The notes beneath the pieces are model-generated. The model worked only from the letters and a program-made list of their open reading frames with translations. It was not told where the DNA came from and did not search any database. From Ruminococcus sp. (GTDB lineage: Bacteria; Bacillota; Clostridia; Oscillospirales; Acutalibacteraceae), in the NCBI GenBank assembly GCA_022510945.1, contig JAFLSK010000001.1, positions 208,718-272,717 of the forward strand: a DNA stretch of 64,000 nucleotides, written 5' to 3'. The position numbers and the translations under genes were made by a program. The number at the start of each line of letters is the position of its first letter. Positions within the stretch are counted from its first letter, which is position 1. Below are positions 16,181 through 26,304 of the stretch, piece by piece.

Positions 16181-17455
16181 TCACTCATTTTCATTACTAT
16201 CGTCTGTTATCTTTATATCAGTTTCTTCTGAATTATTCTTTTTACGAGGACTTTTTATAACCTTAGCCTTCATATTCATAAGACCGCTCGACTTCACAAC
16301 CGGCATATTAATCACGCGCTGTGCGTTTTCGCCCTTCATAACAACGCGACTGCGGGTTACCCTACCCATAATAGTATAGATTGCGGCAAATATTGGGGTA
16401 CCGAGTATCATTCCGGTGATACCGAACATACCGCCGCCGACAATTACGGAGAACAGCGACCAGAAGCCGATGAGACCTACCTGAGAACCGACAACCTTCG
16501 GTCCGATGAAATTGCCGTCGAGCTGCTGGATAAGGAAAATAATAATAATAAACCAGAAAGAAAACGCAGGGTCAACTAAGAACAAAAGTGAGGCGCTCGG
16601 AATCGCTCCGATAAACGGTCCGAAGAACGGAATAATGTTGCATATAGCAACCAAAACGCTGATTAAGGGAGCGTACGGGAATCCGAAAACAGTCAGGCAA
16701 ACAAAGCATAGAGCACCAACAATTGCGGAGTCAAGAACCTTACCGACAAGAAATTTACCGCATTTATCGTCGGAAACGTTAATAATCTCGTAGATAGTCG
16801 GCAACCATTTTGTCGGCAGAAACGCTGCGCCGGCACGCTTGAGCTGTGTGCAGAGAAATTCCTTGGAGCCGAGCATATATACGGAAATAATAAACGCCAT
16901 AACCCAGTTATAGAAGAAACTCGCCGTGCTAACTGCCGCAGTATAAATATTGGTTATTGTATTCATATTGGTAAGCGATGAGAGGAACTCTGTTATGGAT
17001 TTGTTAATTCCGTCAAAGATACTCATATCGAGATTATATGTGTTGTGCGCCCACGTCAACAAATCAGTAGTTGTTTTGTTGAATGAAGTAACGTAGGATG
17101 GCACGTTCTGAACGAGTATGCTTATGTTCTCGGAAAGCTGCGGAATTAATATTGCGGTTAAAAACGAAACTAAACCTAAGAATATTACATAGGTTAGAAC
17201 AAGGGAAAGCGGCTTGTTTATCTTTAGCTGGAAAAACTCACTGTTAATCTTTCCGAAAACCTTTTTCCTAAGGAAGCGATACGGAAAGTTCAGAATATAT
17301 GCAGTAGCAAACGCATATATGAACGGTTTAAGTATAGAAGCGAAGGTACATACCGCACCCCATATATAGTCAATCCTATCCTTTAAAAACAAAAGAAATA
17401 CCGCAAAAGTAATGCATATGAGTATACTTGCGATTTTGTTAAAACGTTTTTTCAT
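16181..17455 (-). CDS. AI-2E (PerM/YtvI) family membrane protein
   Basis: The 424-residue polytopic membrane protein matches the AI-2E/PerM family. It has an N-terminal pair of transmembrane segments, a soluble region around residues 100-160 and a C-terminal cluster of segments. The characteristic PFFGPFIGAIP and FIGPKVVGSQVGL..FW motifs are present. Family members export or exchange small solutes or Na+; the substrate here is unknown. A charged tail (KSPRKKNNSEETDIK) ends the protein. The ATG at 17455 lies seven bases after GGAAG and is preferred over the TTG two codons upstream. It lies 35 bases after polC and ends that operon, just before the his promoter. Confidence 0.85.
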   Translation of the reverse strand: MKKRFNKIASILICITFAVFLLFLKDRIDYIWGAVCTFASILKPFIYAFATAYILNFPYRFLRKKVFGKINSEFFQLKINKPLSLVLTYVIFLGLVSFLTAILIPQLSENISILVQNVPSYVTSFNKTTTDLLTWAHNTYNLDMSIFDGINKSITEFLSSLTNMNTITNIYTAAVSTASFFYNWVMAFIISVYMLGSKEFLCTQLKRAGAAFLPTKWLPTIYEIINVSDDKCGKFLVGKVLDSAIVGALCFVCLTVFGFPYAPLISVLVAICNIIPFFGPFIGAIPSASLLFLVDPAFSFWFIIIIFLIQQLDGNFIGPKVVGSQVGLIGFWSLFSVIVGGGMFGITGMILGTPIFAAIYTIMGRVTRSRVVMKGENAQRVINMPVVKSSGLMNMKAKVIKSPRKKNNSEETDIKITDDSNENE

Positions 17456-17490
17456 TCTCAAACTTCCTTTCTTGGAGTTTAGTGTAGGTA

Positions 17491-20400
17491 TCAGAACAGT
17501 GACATTTGAGCGCTGTCAGGTAAATCACCGGTAGCACCACATTCTTTGAGTGCCTCGAGTACTGATTTAGATACTTTCGATTTCATCTGTAGCTCGTCAA
17601 GCGACATAAAGTCGCCCTTATGGCCTACTTCTGCGAGAGAAATCGCCGCGGACTCGCCGATACCGGGCAGAACCGAGAACGGAAGTCGAATTTTGCCGTC
17701 CTCAACCTTGAACATATTTGCATCAGATTTATATATATCTATCGGAAGCACCTCGATACCGCGGGCAAGCATTTCGTTAACCTTGATGAAATTATCGAGT
17801 TCGGCGGTATCCTTGGCAGTCGCTTCAAATCCCATCTGCTTAATATCAGTGATTTTCTGCTTTACCGCTTCCCTGCCCTTCATTACGGTGAGTCCGTCGA
17901 AGTTGTCGTGGCGGACGGTGAAATACGCCGCATAGAACTCAACGGGTTTGTGCACCTTATACCAGCCGTAGCGCAAAGCGGCAATCATATATGCGGCGGC
18001 GTGGGCTTTAGGGAACATATACTTAATCTTAAGGCAGGAATCAACGTACCATTGCGGAACGTTGTTCTCCTTGAACGCCTTGAAGTGTTCATCGGTGAAA
18101 AGCTTTGACGCATTACCTTTACGGGTAATCTCCATAATCTTGAACGCCATACTCGGGTCGAGACCCTTGTGCATAAGATAAGTCATAATTGAGTCACGCG
18201 TTCCGATAACCTCAGAAATTGTGCAAGTGCCGTTGTGGATAAGTTCCTGAGCATTTCCGAGCCATACGTCTGTGCCGTGGGAAAGTCCGGCAATCTGTAA
18301 AAGGTCGGCGAAGGTTCGTGGCTTTGCTTCTTCAATCATTTGCAATGTAAAGCTCGTTCCGCACTCCGGAAGGAAAAGCGTACCAAGCCTACAATCTATA
18401 TCCTCGGGCGTTACGCCAAGCGCCTTCGGAGACTCAAACAACGACATAACCTCGGGGTCGCTCATCGAAACCTCCATTACGGGGATACCGGTGAATTCTT
18501 CGAGATAGTGCCAGATTGTCGGCGCGTCGTGACCGAGCTCGTCAAGCTTGGTGATAGTGTCGTGGATAGAATGGAAATCGAAGTGCGTGGTTATGTTGTC
18601 GCTGTTCACATCGTTGGCGGGATGCTGAACAGGACAGAAGTCATAAATATCATAGTCACGCGGAACTACAACCATACCACCTGGATGCTGACCGGTCGTA
18701 CGTTTTACGTCCGTGCAACCGATTGCAAGGCGGTTGAGCTCTGCTTTACTGTAAAATTTATTATTTTCCTCGGCAAACTTTTTGACAAAGCCTATGGCGG
18801 TTTTTTCAGCAACTGTGGAAATTGTTCCCGCCTTAAAAACGTGGTCTCTGCCGAAAAGTTCCTCGGTGTAGCGATGGGCTCTGGACTGATATTCACCGCT
18901 GAAATTGAGGTCTATATCGGGGACCTTGTCTCCGTGGAAGCCGAGGAAAGTTTCAAACGGGATTTCGTGTCCGTCGCGGTTGTAAGGAGTGCCGCACTCG
19001 GGGCAATCCTTCGGCGGAAGGTCAAATCCCGAGCCTACTTCGCCGTGAGTGAAAAACTCGCTATGCTTACACTTAGGGCAAACATAGTGCGGTGCAAGTG
19101 GATTAACTTCGGAAATACCCGAAAGAGACGCGACAAGCGACGAACCTACGCTTCCTCGCGAGCCGACAAGGTAGCCGTTTTCAACGCTGTTGGCAACGAG
19201 CTTTTGCGCGGTCATATAAAGAACAGCGTAGCCGTTGTTGATGATTGAATTGAGTTCTCGCTCAAGACGTTCTTCCACTATCTCGGGCATCAGGTCGCCG
19301 TAAATCTCCTTTGCGCGGTCGGTTGAAATCTGACGAAGCTCTTCGTTCGCACCCTCGATAAACGGAGGGTAGTTACCGTCGGGGATTGGCTTTATAAAGT
19401 CGATACTGTCAGCAATTTTATTCGTGTTCTCAACAACTATTTCATATGCCTTATCCTCACCGAGGTAAGAAAACTCTTCAAGCATTTCGGCGGTAGTTCT
19501 GTAGTAGAGCGGCGCCTGCTGCTGGGCGTCGGTATAGCCCTGTCCCGCCTGTAAAATCATACGAAATTCAGCATCAAGCGGGTCCATAAAGTGAACGTCG
19601 CAGGTAGCAACAACAGGGATATTAAGCTGTTCTCCTAACCTTATGACCTGTCGGTTTAATTCCTCGAGGTCGGCTTTGGTTTTATAAGTTCCGTTGCGCA
19701 GCATAAATTCGTTATTATCTGTGGGCTGAACTTCAAGATAGTCGTAAAACTTTGCGATTTTTCGGATTTCTTCCTTCGACTTACCGCCGATAATAGCACG
19801 CATAAGCTGACCCGCCTCACAGGCCGAGCCTATTAAAAGTCCTTCGCGGTGTTTTATAAGCTCCGACTTAGGGATGCGCGGCTTTTTGTAGAAATAATTG
19901 AGGTGGCTTTTTGAAATAAGCTTATAGAGGTTTTTTAGTCCCGTCTGATTTTTAACGAGGATAATCTGGTGATAGGTCGGCAGCTTTTTAAAATCTCCGC
20001 CGGCAATTTTTGTATTAATATCCTTAGTCTCGTGGATATCGTATTCCTCACCGAGACGACGGCAAAGCTCAATAAAAATTCTGGATAGAATTTCTGCGTC
20101 ATCAGTTGCGCGGTGGTGATTAAAGTTACCGAGTCGTAGAAATTTTGCTACTGTGTCAAGCTTACAGTTCTTAATATCGTTTAGAATTGAGCGACAAATT
20201 ACAACTGTGTCAATCGAAGTGCAGTCATATTCTCTGCCCATATTTTCGCATGCAACGCGTATAAATCCTGTGTCAAAAGGCGCATTGTGCGCAACTAAGA
20301 CAGCTCCGTCGGCAAATTCAAGAAAAGCGGAAACTGCTTCGGATTGAGACGGCGCGTCCTTAACCATTGAGTCGGTGATACCTGTTAGCTGAGTTATTTT

Positions 20401-21852
20401 CGCAGGAATTGGCATCTGAGGATTTACGAAAGTTGAAAAAGTGTCGGTTACTACACCGTCGACTATCTTCACCGCGCCGATTTCTGTGATTTTATCACGT
20501 TTAGCAGAGAGACCCGTGGTCTCTATATCGAAACATACAAAGGTGCCGTTTAATGGTTCGTTCTGCTCACCCGATACGGACTCTACGAGGTCGTCGATAA
20601 AATACGCCTCGGTGCCGTAGATAACCTTAATTTTCTGCTCATCCTTATTCAGCTTTCCTGCAGTATTCATCGCCTCGGGAAACGCCTGAGCAACGCCGTG
20701 GTCGGTGATTGCTATAGCGGGATGTCCCCAGGATGCAGCGCGTTTTATAAGCTCGCTCGCGGGCGTCATTCCGTCCATCTGAGACATATTCGTGTGCAAG
20801 TGGAGCTCGACGCGTTTTTTCGGCGCGTTATCTACTACTCTGACCTTTTTTGCAGTGGAAATGCTGCGCGCGTTGATAACAAGTCCGCCTGCATAACGGT
20901 CGTTTTCAACGTCGCCGTGAACAACAATAGTATCGCCTTTTTTTACCTGCTCGACAATCGCAGTCTGACTAATCAGACCGAAAACCTTGACGGTGATTGA
21001 ACCCGTGTAGTCGGTTATGTCGATAGTAAAAATATTTTTATCACCAGAACGGGTAACCTTTTTTTCTAAATCAAAAACGTCGCCCCATACTGCAACTCTG
21101 CCCGAATCGTACGCAATATTCTCTATAGGAATTATTTTACCCTTAGACATACGTCCGTAAAGCGGACGAACTGTGCTCGGAATAATCTGCGGTGTGAGGT
21201 GTTTTCCCTTTCTTATTTCAATTTCTTCCGCGACGTCTGAGGCGCGTTTTTCAGCGGATTTTTTCGCTGTGCTCTCCTCTTCCTCGAACATTTCGGCGAG
21301 GGACTCGAGATTTTCTCGCTGAATCTGCTTTTCAGCCTTAATCTGTGAGTCGATATATTCCTGATTTTCGGAGTCGAGTTCAATTACGCCGCTGTAATTC
21401 ACGGCTACCGTCATATCAAACTCACGCTGAATGAGCCTAATTAGTTCAATATCAAAATTTATGCTGTCCAAAAGCATCTTGCCGCCGTTTTTAAGCTCTA
21501 TGTTAATCGTATCGTTTTCGAATGTGATTTTGCTGTCGCGGAAAGTGCCGTTAATGCGCGGCATATCGACCTTCAAAGCGTCAACAAGCTGAGAAAAATA
21601 GTTAACATCAAAAAGTTTTGAGCCGAAATGCGGAAGAAGCTTTATCCTGTTGAAATTCAGAATAGAAGTTCTCAGCATATCCTCAGCCTTATGTATTTCA
21701 CTTCTCGGCACAAGCGCATTAAAATCAAGATTTACGGCCATTGTGCGGAGAGTCTGATTGACGGAAAGCTCCGATACATTTGCACTGAGGATTTCAGCAT
21801 TTATTAAGTTTTCATCAATATAATTGCCAAAAACTTCACTAAAGGTTTTCAT
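17491..21852 (-). CDS. polC: DNA polymerase III alpha subunit, PolC type
   Basis: PolC is the replicative polymerase of low-GC Gram-positive bacteria with built-in proofreading. The 1453-residue length is normal. Domains in order: N-terminal domains; OB-fold around residues 240-340; PHP (VELHLHTNMSQMDGM at about 348); DEDDh exonuclease inserted in the PHP (VCFDIETTGLS at about 440); a zinc motif (CPKCKH then CPECG); and the palm with VPDIDLNFSGEYQ. A helix-hairpin-helix region lies near the C-terminus (LPFSVLPGIGESAA). The start overlaps the ispG stop (TAATG). It is seventh in the frr-to-polC cluster, an order common in Firmicutes. Confidence 0.98.
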   Translation of the reverse strand: MKTFSEVFGNYIDENLINAEILSANVSELSVNQTLRTMAVNLDFNALVPRSEIHKAEDMLRTSILNFNRIKLLPHFGSKLFDVNYFSQLVDALKVDMPRINGTFRDSKITFENDTINIELKNGGKMLLDSINFDIELIRLIQREFDMTVAVNYSGVIELDSENQEYIDSQIKAEKQIQRENLESLAEMFEEEESTAKKSAEKRASDVAEEIEIRKGKHLTPQIIPSTVRPLYGRMSKGKIIPIENIAYDSGRVAVWGDVFDLEKKVTRSGDKNIFTIDITDYTGSITVKVFGLISQTAIVEQVKKGDTIVVHGDVENDRYAGGLVINARSISTAKKVRVVDNAPKKRVELHLHTNMSQMDGMTPASELIKRAASWGHPAIAITDHGVAQAFPEAMNTAGKLNKDEQKIKVIYGTEAYFIDDLVESVSGEQNEPLNGTFVCFDIETTGLSAKRDKITEIGAVKIVDGVVTDTFSTFVNPQMPIPAKITQLTGITDSMVKDAPSQSEAVSAFLEFADGAVLVAHNAPFDTGFIRVACENMGREYDCTSIDTVVICRSILNDIKNCKLDTVAKFLRLGNFNHHRATDDAEILSRIFIELCRRLGEEYDIHETKDINTKIAGGDFKKLPTYHQIILVKNQTGLKNLYKLISKSHLNYFYKKPRIPKSELIKHREGLLIGSACEAGQLMRAIIGGKSKEEIRKIAKFYDYLEVQPTDNNEFMLRNGTYKTKADLEELNRQVIRLGEQLNIPVVATCDVHFMDPLDAEFRMILQAGQGYTDAQQQAPLYYRTTAEMLEEFSYLGEDKAYEIVVENTNKIADSIDFIKPIPDGNYPPFIEGANEELRQISTDRAKEIYGDLMPEIVEERLERELNSIINNGYAVLYMTAQKLVANSVENGYLVGSRGSVGSSLVASLSGISEVNPLAPHYVCPKCKHSEFFTHGEVGSGFDLPPKDCPECGTPYNRDGHEIPFETFLGFHGDKVPDIDLNFSGEYQSRAHRYTEELFGRDHVFKAGTISTVAEKTAIGFVKKFAEENNKFYSKAELNRLAIGCTDVKRTTGQHPGGMVVVPRDYDIYDFCPVQHPANDVNSDNITTHFDFHSIHDTITKLDELGHDAPTIWHYLEEFTGIPVMEVSMSDPEVMSLFESPKALGVTPEDIDCRLGTLFLPECGTSFTLQMIEEAKPRTFADLLQIAGLSHGTDVWLGNAQELIHNGTCTISEVIGTRDSIMTYLMHKGLDPSMAFKIMEITRKGNASKLFTDEHFKAFKENNVPQWYVDSCLKIKYMFPKAHAAAYMIAALRYGWYKVHKPVEFYAAYFTVRHDNFDGLTVMKGREAVKQKITDIKQMGFEATAKDTAELDNFIKVNEMLARGIEVLPIDIYKSDANMFKVEDGKIRLPFSVLPGIGESAAISLAEVGHKGDFMSLDELQMKSKVSKSVLEALKECGATGDLPDSAQMSLF

Positions 21853-22904
21853 TATGCTTCCTTATCTTTTTCTATTTCTTCTATAAGTGCGTCAACAAGT
21901 TTATCCTCGCTGACTTTGTAGAGAATCTCTCCCTTTTTGAATACGAGGCCGCAGCCGTTACCTCCAGCAATACCGTAGTCGGCCTCACGCGACTCGCCGG
22001 GACCGTTTACAATACAGCCCATAACAGCGACCTTTATGTTACGTTTACAGTCCTTGAGGCGTTCCTGAACCTCGTTTGCGAGCGAAATAAGGTCAATTTG
22101 AGTCCTACCGCAGGTCGGACAGGAAACAAACTGTACTCCGCCTTTTTCGATATCGAGGGCTTTAAGGATATCCCTCGCGGCGTAAACCTCGCGTACAGGG
22201 TCAGCGGTAAGCGAAACACGGATAGTATCACCAATGTCGTGAAGCAGAAGCGAGCCTATGCCTGCAGAGGATTTGATGATCCCGAGCCGCTCTGTACCCG
22301 CCTCGGTAACGCCGAGGTGGAGCGGATAATCGCACTGTTGGGCGGCAAGCTCATACGCCTGAACCATAGTGGGTACGGTAGAGCTCTTCATCGAGAGAAC
22401 TATGTTATTAAAATCAAATTTTTCGAGTAATGATGCGTGGTAGAGCGCACTGTCGCACAAAGCCTGCGGAGTCGGAGAGCCGTATTTTGCGAGGATTTCC
22501 TTCTCGAGAGAGCCGCTGTTAACGCCGATACGAATGGGAATATTTTTATTTGCGCATGCTGTTGCAACCGCCTTTACCCTATCGTCCGAGCCGATGTTAC
22601 CCGGGTTAATGCGAATTTTGTCTATGCCCGCCTCAACTGCCTCGAGCGCAAGCTTATAATCGAAGTGAATATCAGCGACTATCGGAGTGCTCACAGCCTC
22701 TTTTAAAGCAGGAATGAGCTTTACAGCATCCTTGTTAGGGATAGCGGCGCGGATAATATCACAGCCGGCTTTCTCTAAAGCGACAGCCTGCTTTACGCTG
22801 CCTTCTATGTTATCAGCGGGAACGTTGAGCATTGACTGAATACTTACTCTTGCTCCTCCGCCGATTTTGACATTACCTGCAGTTACTTGTATTTTACTTG
22901 ACAT
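21852..22904 (-). CDS. ispG: 4-hydroxy-3-methylbut-2-enyl diphosphate synthase IspG
   Basis: IspG (GcpE) is the [4Fe-4S] enzyme converting MEcPP to HMBPP in the MEP isoprenoid pathway. The 350-residue protein is the short bacterial form. Cluster cysteines are in SCPTCGRTQIDL and MGCIVNGPGE. The TIM-barrel start SIQSMLNVPADN is somewhat different from the usual QSMTNT. GGAGG precedes the ATG. It lies between rseP and polC. With dxs, dxr, ispA and uppS also in this window, much of the route to undecaprenyl diphosphate is encoded here. Confidence 0.96.
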   Translation of the reverse strand: MSSKIQVTAGNVKIGGGARVSIQSMLNVPADNIEGSVKQAVALEKAGCDIIRAAIPNKDAVKLIPALKEAVSTPIVADIHFDYKLALEAVEAGIDKIRINPGNIGSDDRVKAVATACANKNIPIRIGVNSGSLEKEILAKYGSPTPQALCDSALYHASLLEKFDFNNIVLSMKSSTVPTMVQAYELAAQQCDYPLHLGVTEAGTERLGIIKSSAGIGSLLLHDIGDTIRVSLTADPVREVYAARDILKALDIEKGGVQFVSCPTCGRTQIDLISLANEVQERLKDCKRNIKVAVMGCIVNGPGESREADYGIAGGNGCGLVFKKGEILYKVSEDKLVDALIEEIEKDKEA

Positions 22905-22907
22905 AGT

Positions 22908-24272
22908 TTATCCTCCGAATGGCAGTAACTGCCATATATCTTTCAACGCTATAAGTGCCGACAACGCGAGCAACAGTACGAGACCTGCACCGTTTACGAT
23001 TCCTTCAACCTTACGCGGAATCGGTCTGCGGAATATAGTCTCGATTAAAAGGAATACAAATCTTCCGCCATCGAGCGCGGGAAACGGCAACATATTGAAT
23101 ATTCCGAGATTGACGGAAATCAACAACATAACATAGACTATGTTGTTGACCGCATCCAAAAAGCCTGTTTCAAGTCCCTTCGACGCAACCTGAGTTACGG
23201 CTGACGCAACACCGACGGGTCCGGAAACGTCTTTAATGCTGAATTCGCCTCTGACAAGACCTATGAGCGTTGCCCATACCATTCTCGCGACGGAGGTCGT
23301 TTGCAGACCTGTCTGCGTAAGGACTGTGCCGATATTCTTCTCGATAGGCTCAACGTAGAAATCGAGCGAAACCGCGGGTTGTTCATCATCGGATTTAAGG
23401 TATGTGTAAAACTGAACGTCCTTAAGCAACATCTTTTTGCCGTTTCGGAGCACCTCTAAATCCATCTGATAACGCTGACGCGTTTCTTTCACTTCAATAT
23501 CAAGCGCTTTATGCTCCGATGTGCCGACTGCTTTTTCAATTTTTTTGCCATATTTGATTGCTAATTCTTCAGCGGTGCTTTTATCTGCTGCAGCGTTTAT
23601 CTTCTCAGCACCTTCCGTAAGAAGATTGTATGCCTTTGTAATCTGTTTTTCGCTGTAATTAGCCTTTTCTTCGTTATAAAAATCAACATAGAGGTTGCAC
23701 AAAAACATAGCGCAATCCTGTTTGTAAATGCTAAGAGTATCGCCGTCAACCTCTTTGCATTTAGAGGTGTAGAGAGCGAACTGAATATCCTGACTTGTTA
23801 AGATACGGTAGTTGTTGACCTTTGTGATAGTATCGCCAGACTGCAAACCGCAGTTTGCAGAAAATGACGTCTGCGGAAATGAGCTGACTGTCGTAGACGA
23901 GTAATAAGGTGTCTGAATAACGATTACAAACATCATAATCAAGCCGAGCACAATGTTCATAAAAGCACCCGCGACAATAATAATCATACGTTTCCAAACC
24001 TTTGCGTTGTTGAAAGCGCGCGGATTGTCGCTGTCCTCGTCCTCGCCCTCCATAGCGCAGTAGCCGCCTATCGGGAAAGCTCTGAGCGAATAGGTTGTTT
24101 CTCCCCTTGTAAAGCTGAAAAGCTTAGGACCCATACCGAGAGCAAACTCGTTGACCTGTACTCCGCTTCGCTTAGCAGCGAGAAAATGACCTCCCTCGTG
24201 GAAGAAAATAATCAACTCAAAAAGTAAAACGCCGATAATTATAAGCGCAATTGTGGTTAAGACTGATACCAT
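22908..24272 (-). CDS. rseP: Site-2 protease RseP/RasP, RIP metalloprotease
   Basis: This is an intramembrane zinc protease that cleaves membrane-bound anti-sigma factors and signal peptide remnants. HEGGH at residues 25-29 supplies the HExxH zinc site and NMLPFPALDGG at 393-403 the third ligand. Membrane segments flank both motifs. The PDZ region starts at GLQSGDTITKVN (about 142). It appears split by about 90 polar, helical residues (roughly 172-262) before resuming at EVLRNGKK. This makes the protein longer than many Firmicutes homologues. GGAG lies about 14 bases from the ATG, a long spacing. The cdsA-dxr-rseP order is widely conserved. Confidence 0.93.
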   Translation of the reverse strand: MVSVLTTIALIIIGVLLFELIIFFHEGGHFLAAKRSGVQVNEFALGMGPKLFSFTRGETTYSLRAFPIGGYCAMEGEDEDSDNPRAFNNAKVWKRMIIIVAGAFMNIVLGLIMMFVIVIQTPYYSSTTVSSFPQTSFSANCGLQSGDTITKVNNYRILTSQDIQFALYTSKCKEVDGDTLSIYKQDCAMFLCNLYVDFYNEEKANYSEKQITKAYNLLTEGAEKINAAADKSTAEELAIKYGKKIEKAVGTSEHKALDIEVKETRQRYQMDLEVLRNGKKMLLKDVQFYTYLKSDDEQPAVSLDFYVEPIEKNIGTVLTQTGLQTTSVARMVWATLIGLVRGEFSIKDVSGPVGVASAVTQVASKGLETGFLDAVNNIVYVMLLISVNLGIFNMLPFPALDGGRFVFLLIETIFRRPIPRKVEGIVNGAGLVLLLALSALIALKDIWQLLPFGG

Positions 24273-24300
24273 AAAAATAAATTCATCTCCGAAAAAGGAT

Positions 24301-25449
24301 TTATGAAATGTGTTCTAATACAAACTCTCTCGCCTTTTTGTCGGCGTTGAGCACATCCTCGACGCTCTTTGCCTCTACGTTATCCTGCGCAAGCATAGCG
24401 TCCGTTACAAGGTCGCCGATATCAAGGAAAGAAATCTTTCTCTCTCTGAACATCTTATTAGCCACCTCGTTCGCGCCGTTTGCAGCAGCCGCACAGAGAC
24501 CGCCGCGGTCAATAGCAAGCTTGCAGGCACGCAGACACTTGAAGGTGTCGTAGTCGGGCTCGAAGAATGTGAGCTTCTGATAATCTGTAAGAGAAAGCTG
24601 TTTAACCGGTGACGGTACGCGTGCGGGATAAGTGATAGCGTATTGGATAGGTATGCGCATATCGGGCACGCCGAGCTGAGCGATAACGGAATTGTCGACA
24701 TATTCAATCATTGAGTGGATAACGCTCTCGCGGTGGACAACCACGTCGATTTTATCAGCAGGCATATCAAACAGCCACGAGGCTTCGATTATCTCGAGAC
24801 CTTTGTTCATCATTGTAGCAGAGTCGATGGTTATTTTTGCGCCCATATCCCAGTTCGGGTGATTTAGCGCCTGCTCAACCGTTACGTTTTTTAGTTCGTC
24901 AATCTTTTTGCCGAAGAACGGTCCGCCCGACGCGGTGAGAATAAGGCGTTTGAGGGCTTTGCTGTCCGGGTTGCCTTGTAAGCACTGGAAAATCGCGGAA
25001 TGTTCACTATCCACGGGATAGAGATTAACCCCATTATCCTTAACAGCCTGCATAACAAGGCTGCCGCCCGCAACGAGTGTTTCTTTGTTGGCGAGGGCGA
25101 TGTCCTTCTTAGCGTTGGCGGCGGAAAGCGTTGGCTGTAATCCTACCATACCGACAACGGAATTCAGCACTAAATCAGCTGAATTAATCGTCGCCGCCTC
25201 AATAAGCCCCTCCATACCACAAGAGGCTTTAGTGCCTGTATCGGCAATTCTCTGCTTGAAATCAGAAAATTTACTTTCATCAAAAACGACCGCAAGAGCA
25301 GGCTTGTATTTCCTAACCTGCTCTTCGAGTATAGATATATTTGTATTGGCTGTGAGAGCCGATACCTTTAAACCGAGATTGTCAACAACGTCAAGCGCCT
25401 GAGTGCCGATTGAGCCAGTTGACCCTAATATAGAAATATTTTTAATCAT
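24301..25449 (-). CDS. dxr: 1-deoxy-D-xylulose 5-phosphate reductoisomerase Dxr
   Basis: Dxr (IspC) rearranges and reduces DXP to MEP with NADPH. The NADPH-binding GSTGSIGTQ is at the N-terminus, VDSEHSAIFQCL and LTASGGPFF mark the catalytic core, and HPNWDMGAKITIDSATMMNKGLE is the family signature. I choose the ATG at 25449 because AGGTG lies seven bases upstream; a GTG at 25458 is possible. The gene overlaps the end of cdsA by a few bases only if the GTG is used. Confidence 0.97.
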   Translation of the reverse strand: MIKNISILGSTGSIGTQALDVVDNLGLKVSALTANTNISILEEQVRKYKPALAVVFDESKFSDFKQRIADTGTKASCGMEGLIEAATINSADLVLNSVVGMVGLQPTLSAANAKKDIALANKETLVAGGSLVMQAVKDNGVNLYPVDSEHSAIFQCLQGNPDSKALKRLILTASGGPFFGKKIDELKNVTVEQALNHPNWDMGAKITIDSATMMNKGLEIIEASWLFDMPADKIDVVVHRESVIHSMIEYVDNSVIAQLGVPDMRIPIQYAITYPARVPSPVKQLSLTDYQKLTFFEPDYDTFKCLRACKLAIDRGGLCAAAANGANEVANKMFRERKISFLDIGDLVTDAMLAQDNVEAKSVEDVLNADKKAREFVLEHIS

Positions 25450-25450
25450 A

Positions 25451-26284
25451 TTACGCACCTATTGTGAACAGCGGGAAAAAGCTGCCGACAAAATATATAA
25501 TCGGAGCAGAGAAAATCACGCTGTCAAATCTGTCGAGAAATCCACCGTGTCCGGGGAAAATCGAGCCGTAGTCCTTGATATTACAGGAACGCTTTACGAG
25601 TGAGAACGACAAATCTCCCAGAACAGAAACAACGCTCACGCTCAAACCCACAAGGAGTACGAGCCCGTAATTAAAGTAGAGCTCACTGAAAATCAAACTG
25701 AACACAAAGGCGATTATAAGCGAGCTGAGCGTGCCGGCAAATATTCCACCGACAAAACCCTCAACCGTCTTGTTAGGGCTTACTCTCGGACACAGCTTAT
25801 GCCTACCGAGGAAAACACCCGAAAAGTACGCGCCTGAGTCAGAAAACCACGGCACTCCCATAGTAAATACAAAAAAGAAGGTGAAGTAAGAACCGAAGCC
25901 GTGCGGGAGAATAAGTATGGACGAAAGCCCGAGGGTAACAATAGCCGTACCGAGAAAGGCGAAGGATATATCCGCATATGATAGTCTACGATTGTCGAGA
26001 ATCATAATAAAGAACATCACAAGCAGATATATGTACAACGGTAACAATCCGATATTCAAAGCAACAAGTATCGGCTGCAGCACGGCATACAAACCGCATG
26101 GTATTAAGATTTTCAGGTTGCTGTGGAGTTTTTTAGCGGAGAGCAGCTCGTGCACCATAAGCACAGAAAGCAACGATACAAGAACATACATTATCCAGTG
26201 AAAAAACTCACCGAGCAAAAACACAAGTACTACGAGCGGTATTCCGACCGCCGCGGTAATAAGTCTGGATTTCATCGAGTCCAT
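25451..26284 (-). CDS. cdsA: Phosphatidate cytidylyltransferase CdsA
   Basis: CdsA makes CDP-diacylglycerol from phosphatidic acid and CTP, the branch point for anionic phospholipids. The 277-residue protein has about seven to eight transmembrane segments. The C-terminal signature is LGDLSFSLVKR, IKDYGSIFPGHGGFLDR and FDS, which includes the catalytic acidic residues. The ATG at 26284 follows GGAAA. It sits between uppS and dxr, as in many bacteria. Confidence 0.96.
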   Translation of the reverse strand: MDSMKSRLITAAVGIPLVVLVFLLGEFFHWIMYVLVSLLSVLMVHELLSAKKLHSNLKILIPCGLYAVLQPILVALNIGLLPLYIYLLVMFFIMILDNRRLSYADISFAFLGTAIVTLGLSSILILPHGFGSYFTFFFVFTMGVPWFSDSGAYFSGVFLGRHKLCPRVSPNKTVEGFVGGIFAGTLSSLIIAFVFSLIFSELYFNYGLVLLVGLSVSVVSVLGDLSFSLVKRSCNIKDYGSIFPGHGGFLDRFDSVIFSAPIIYFVGSFFPLFTIGA

Positions 26285-26304
26285 AGCATTTCCTTAAACG
26301 TGTA

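Noticed and set aside
18340..19248. Long open frame (302 codons) on the plus strand inside polC
   Set aside because: It is entirely antisense to conserved PolC catalytic sequence, has no ribosome site or protein-like motifs, and is explained by the codon bias of polC.
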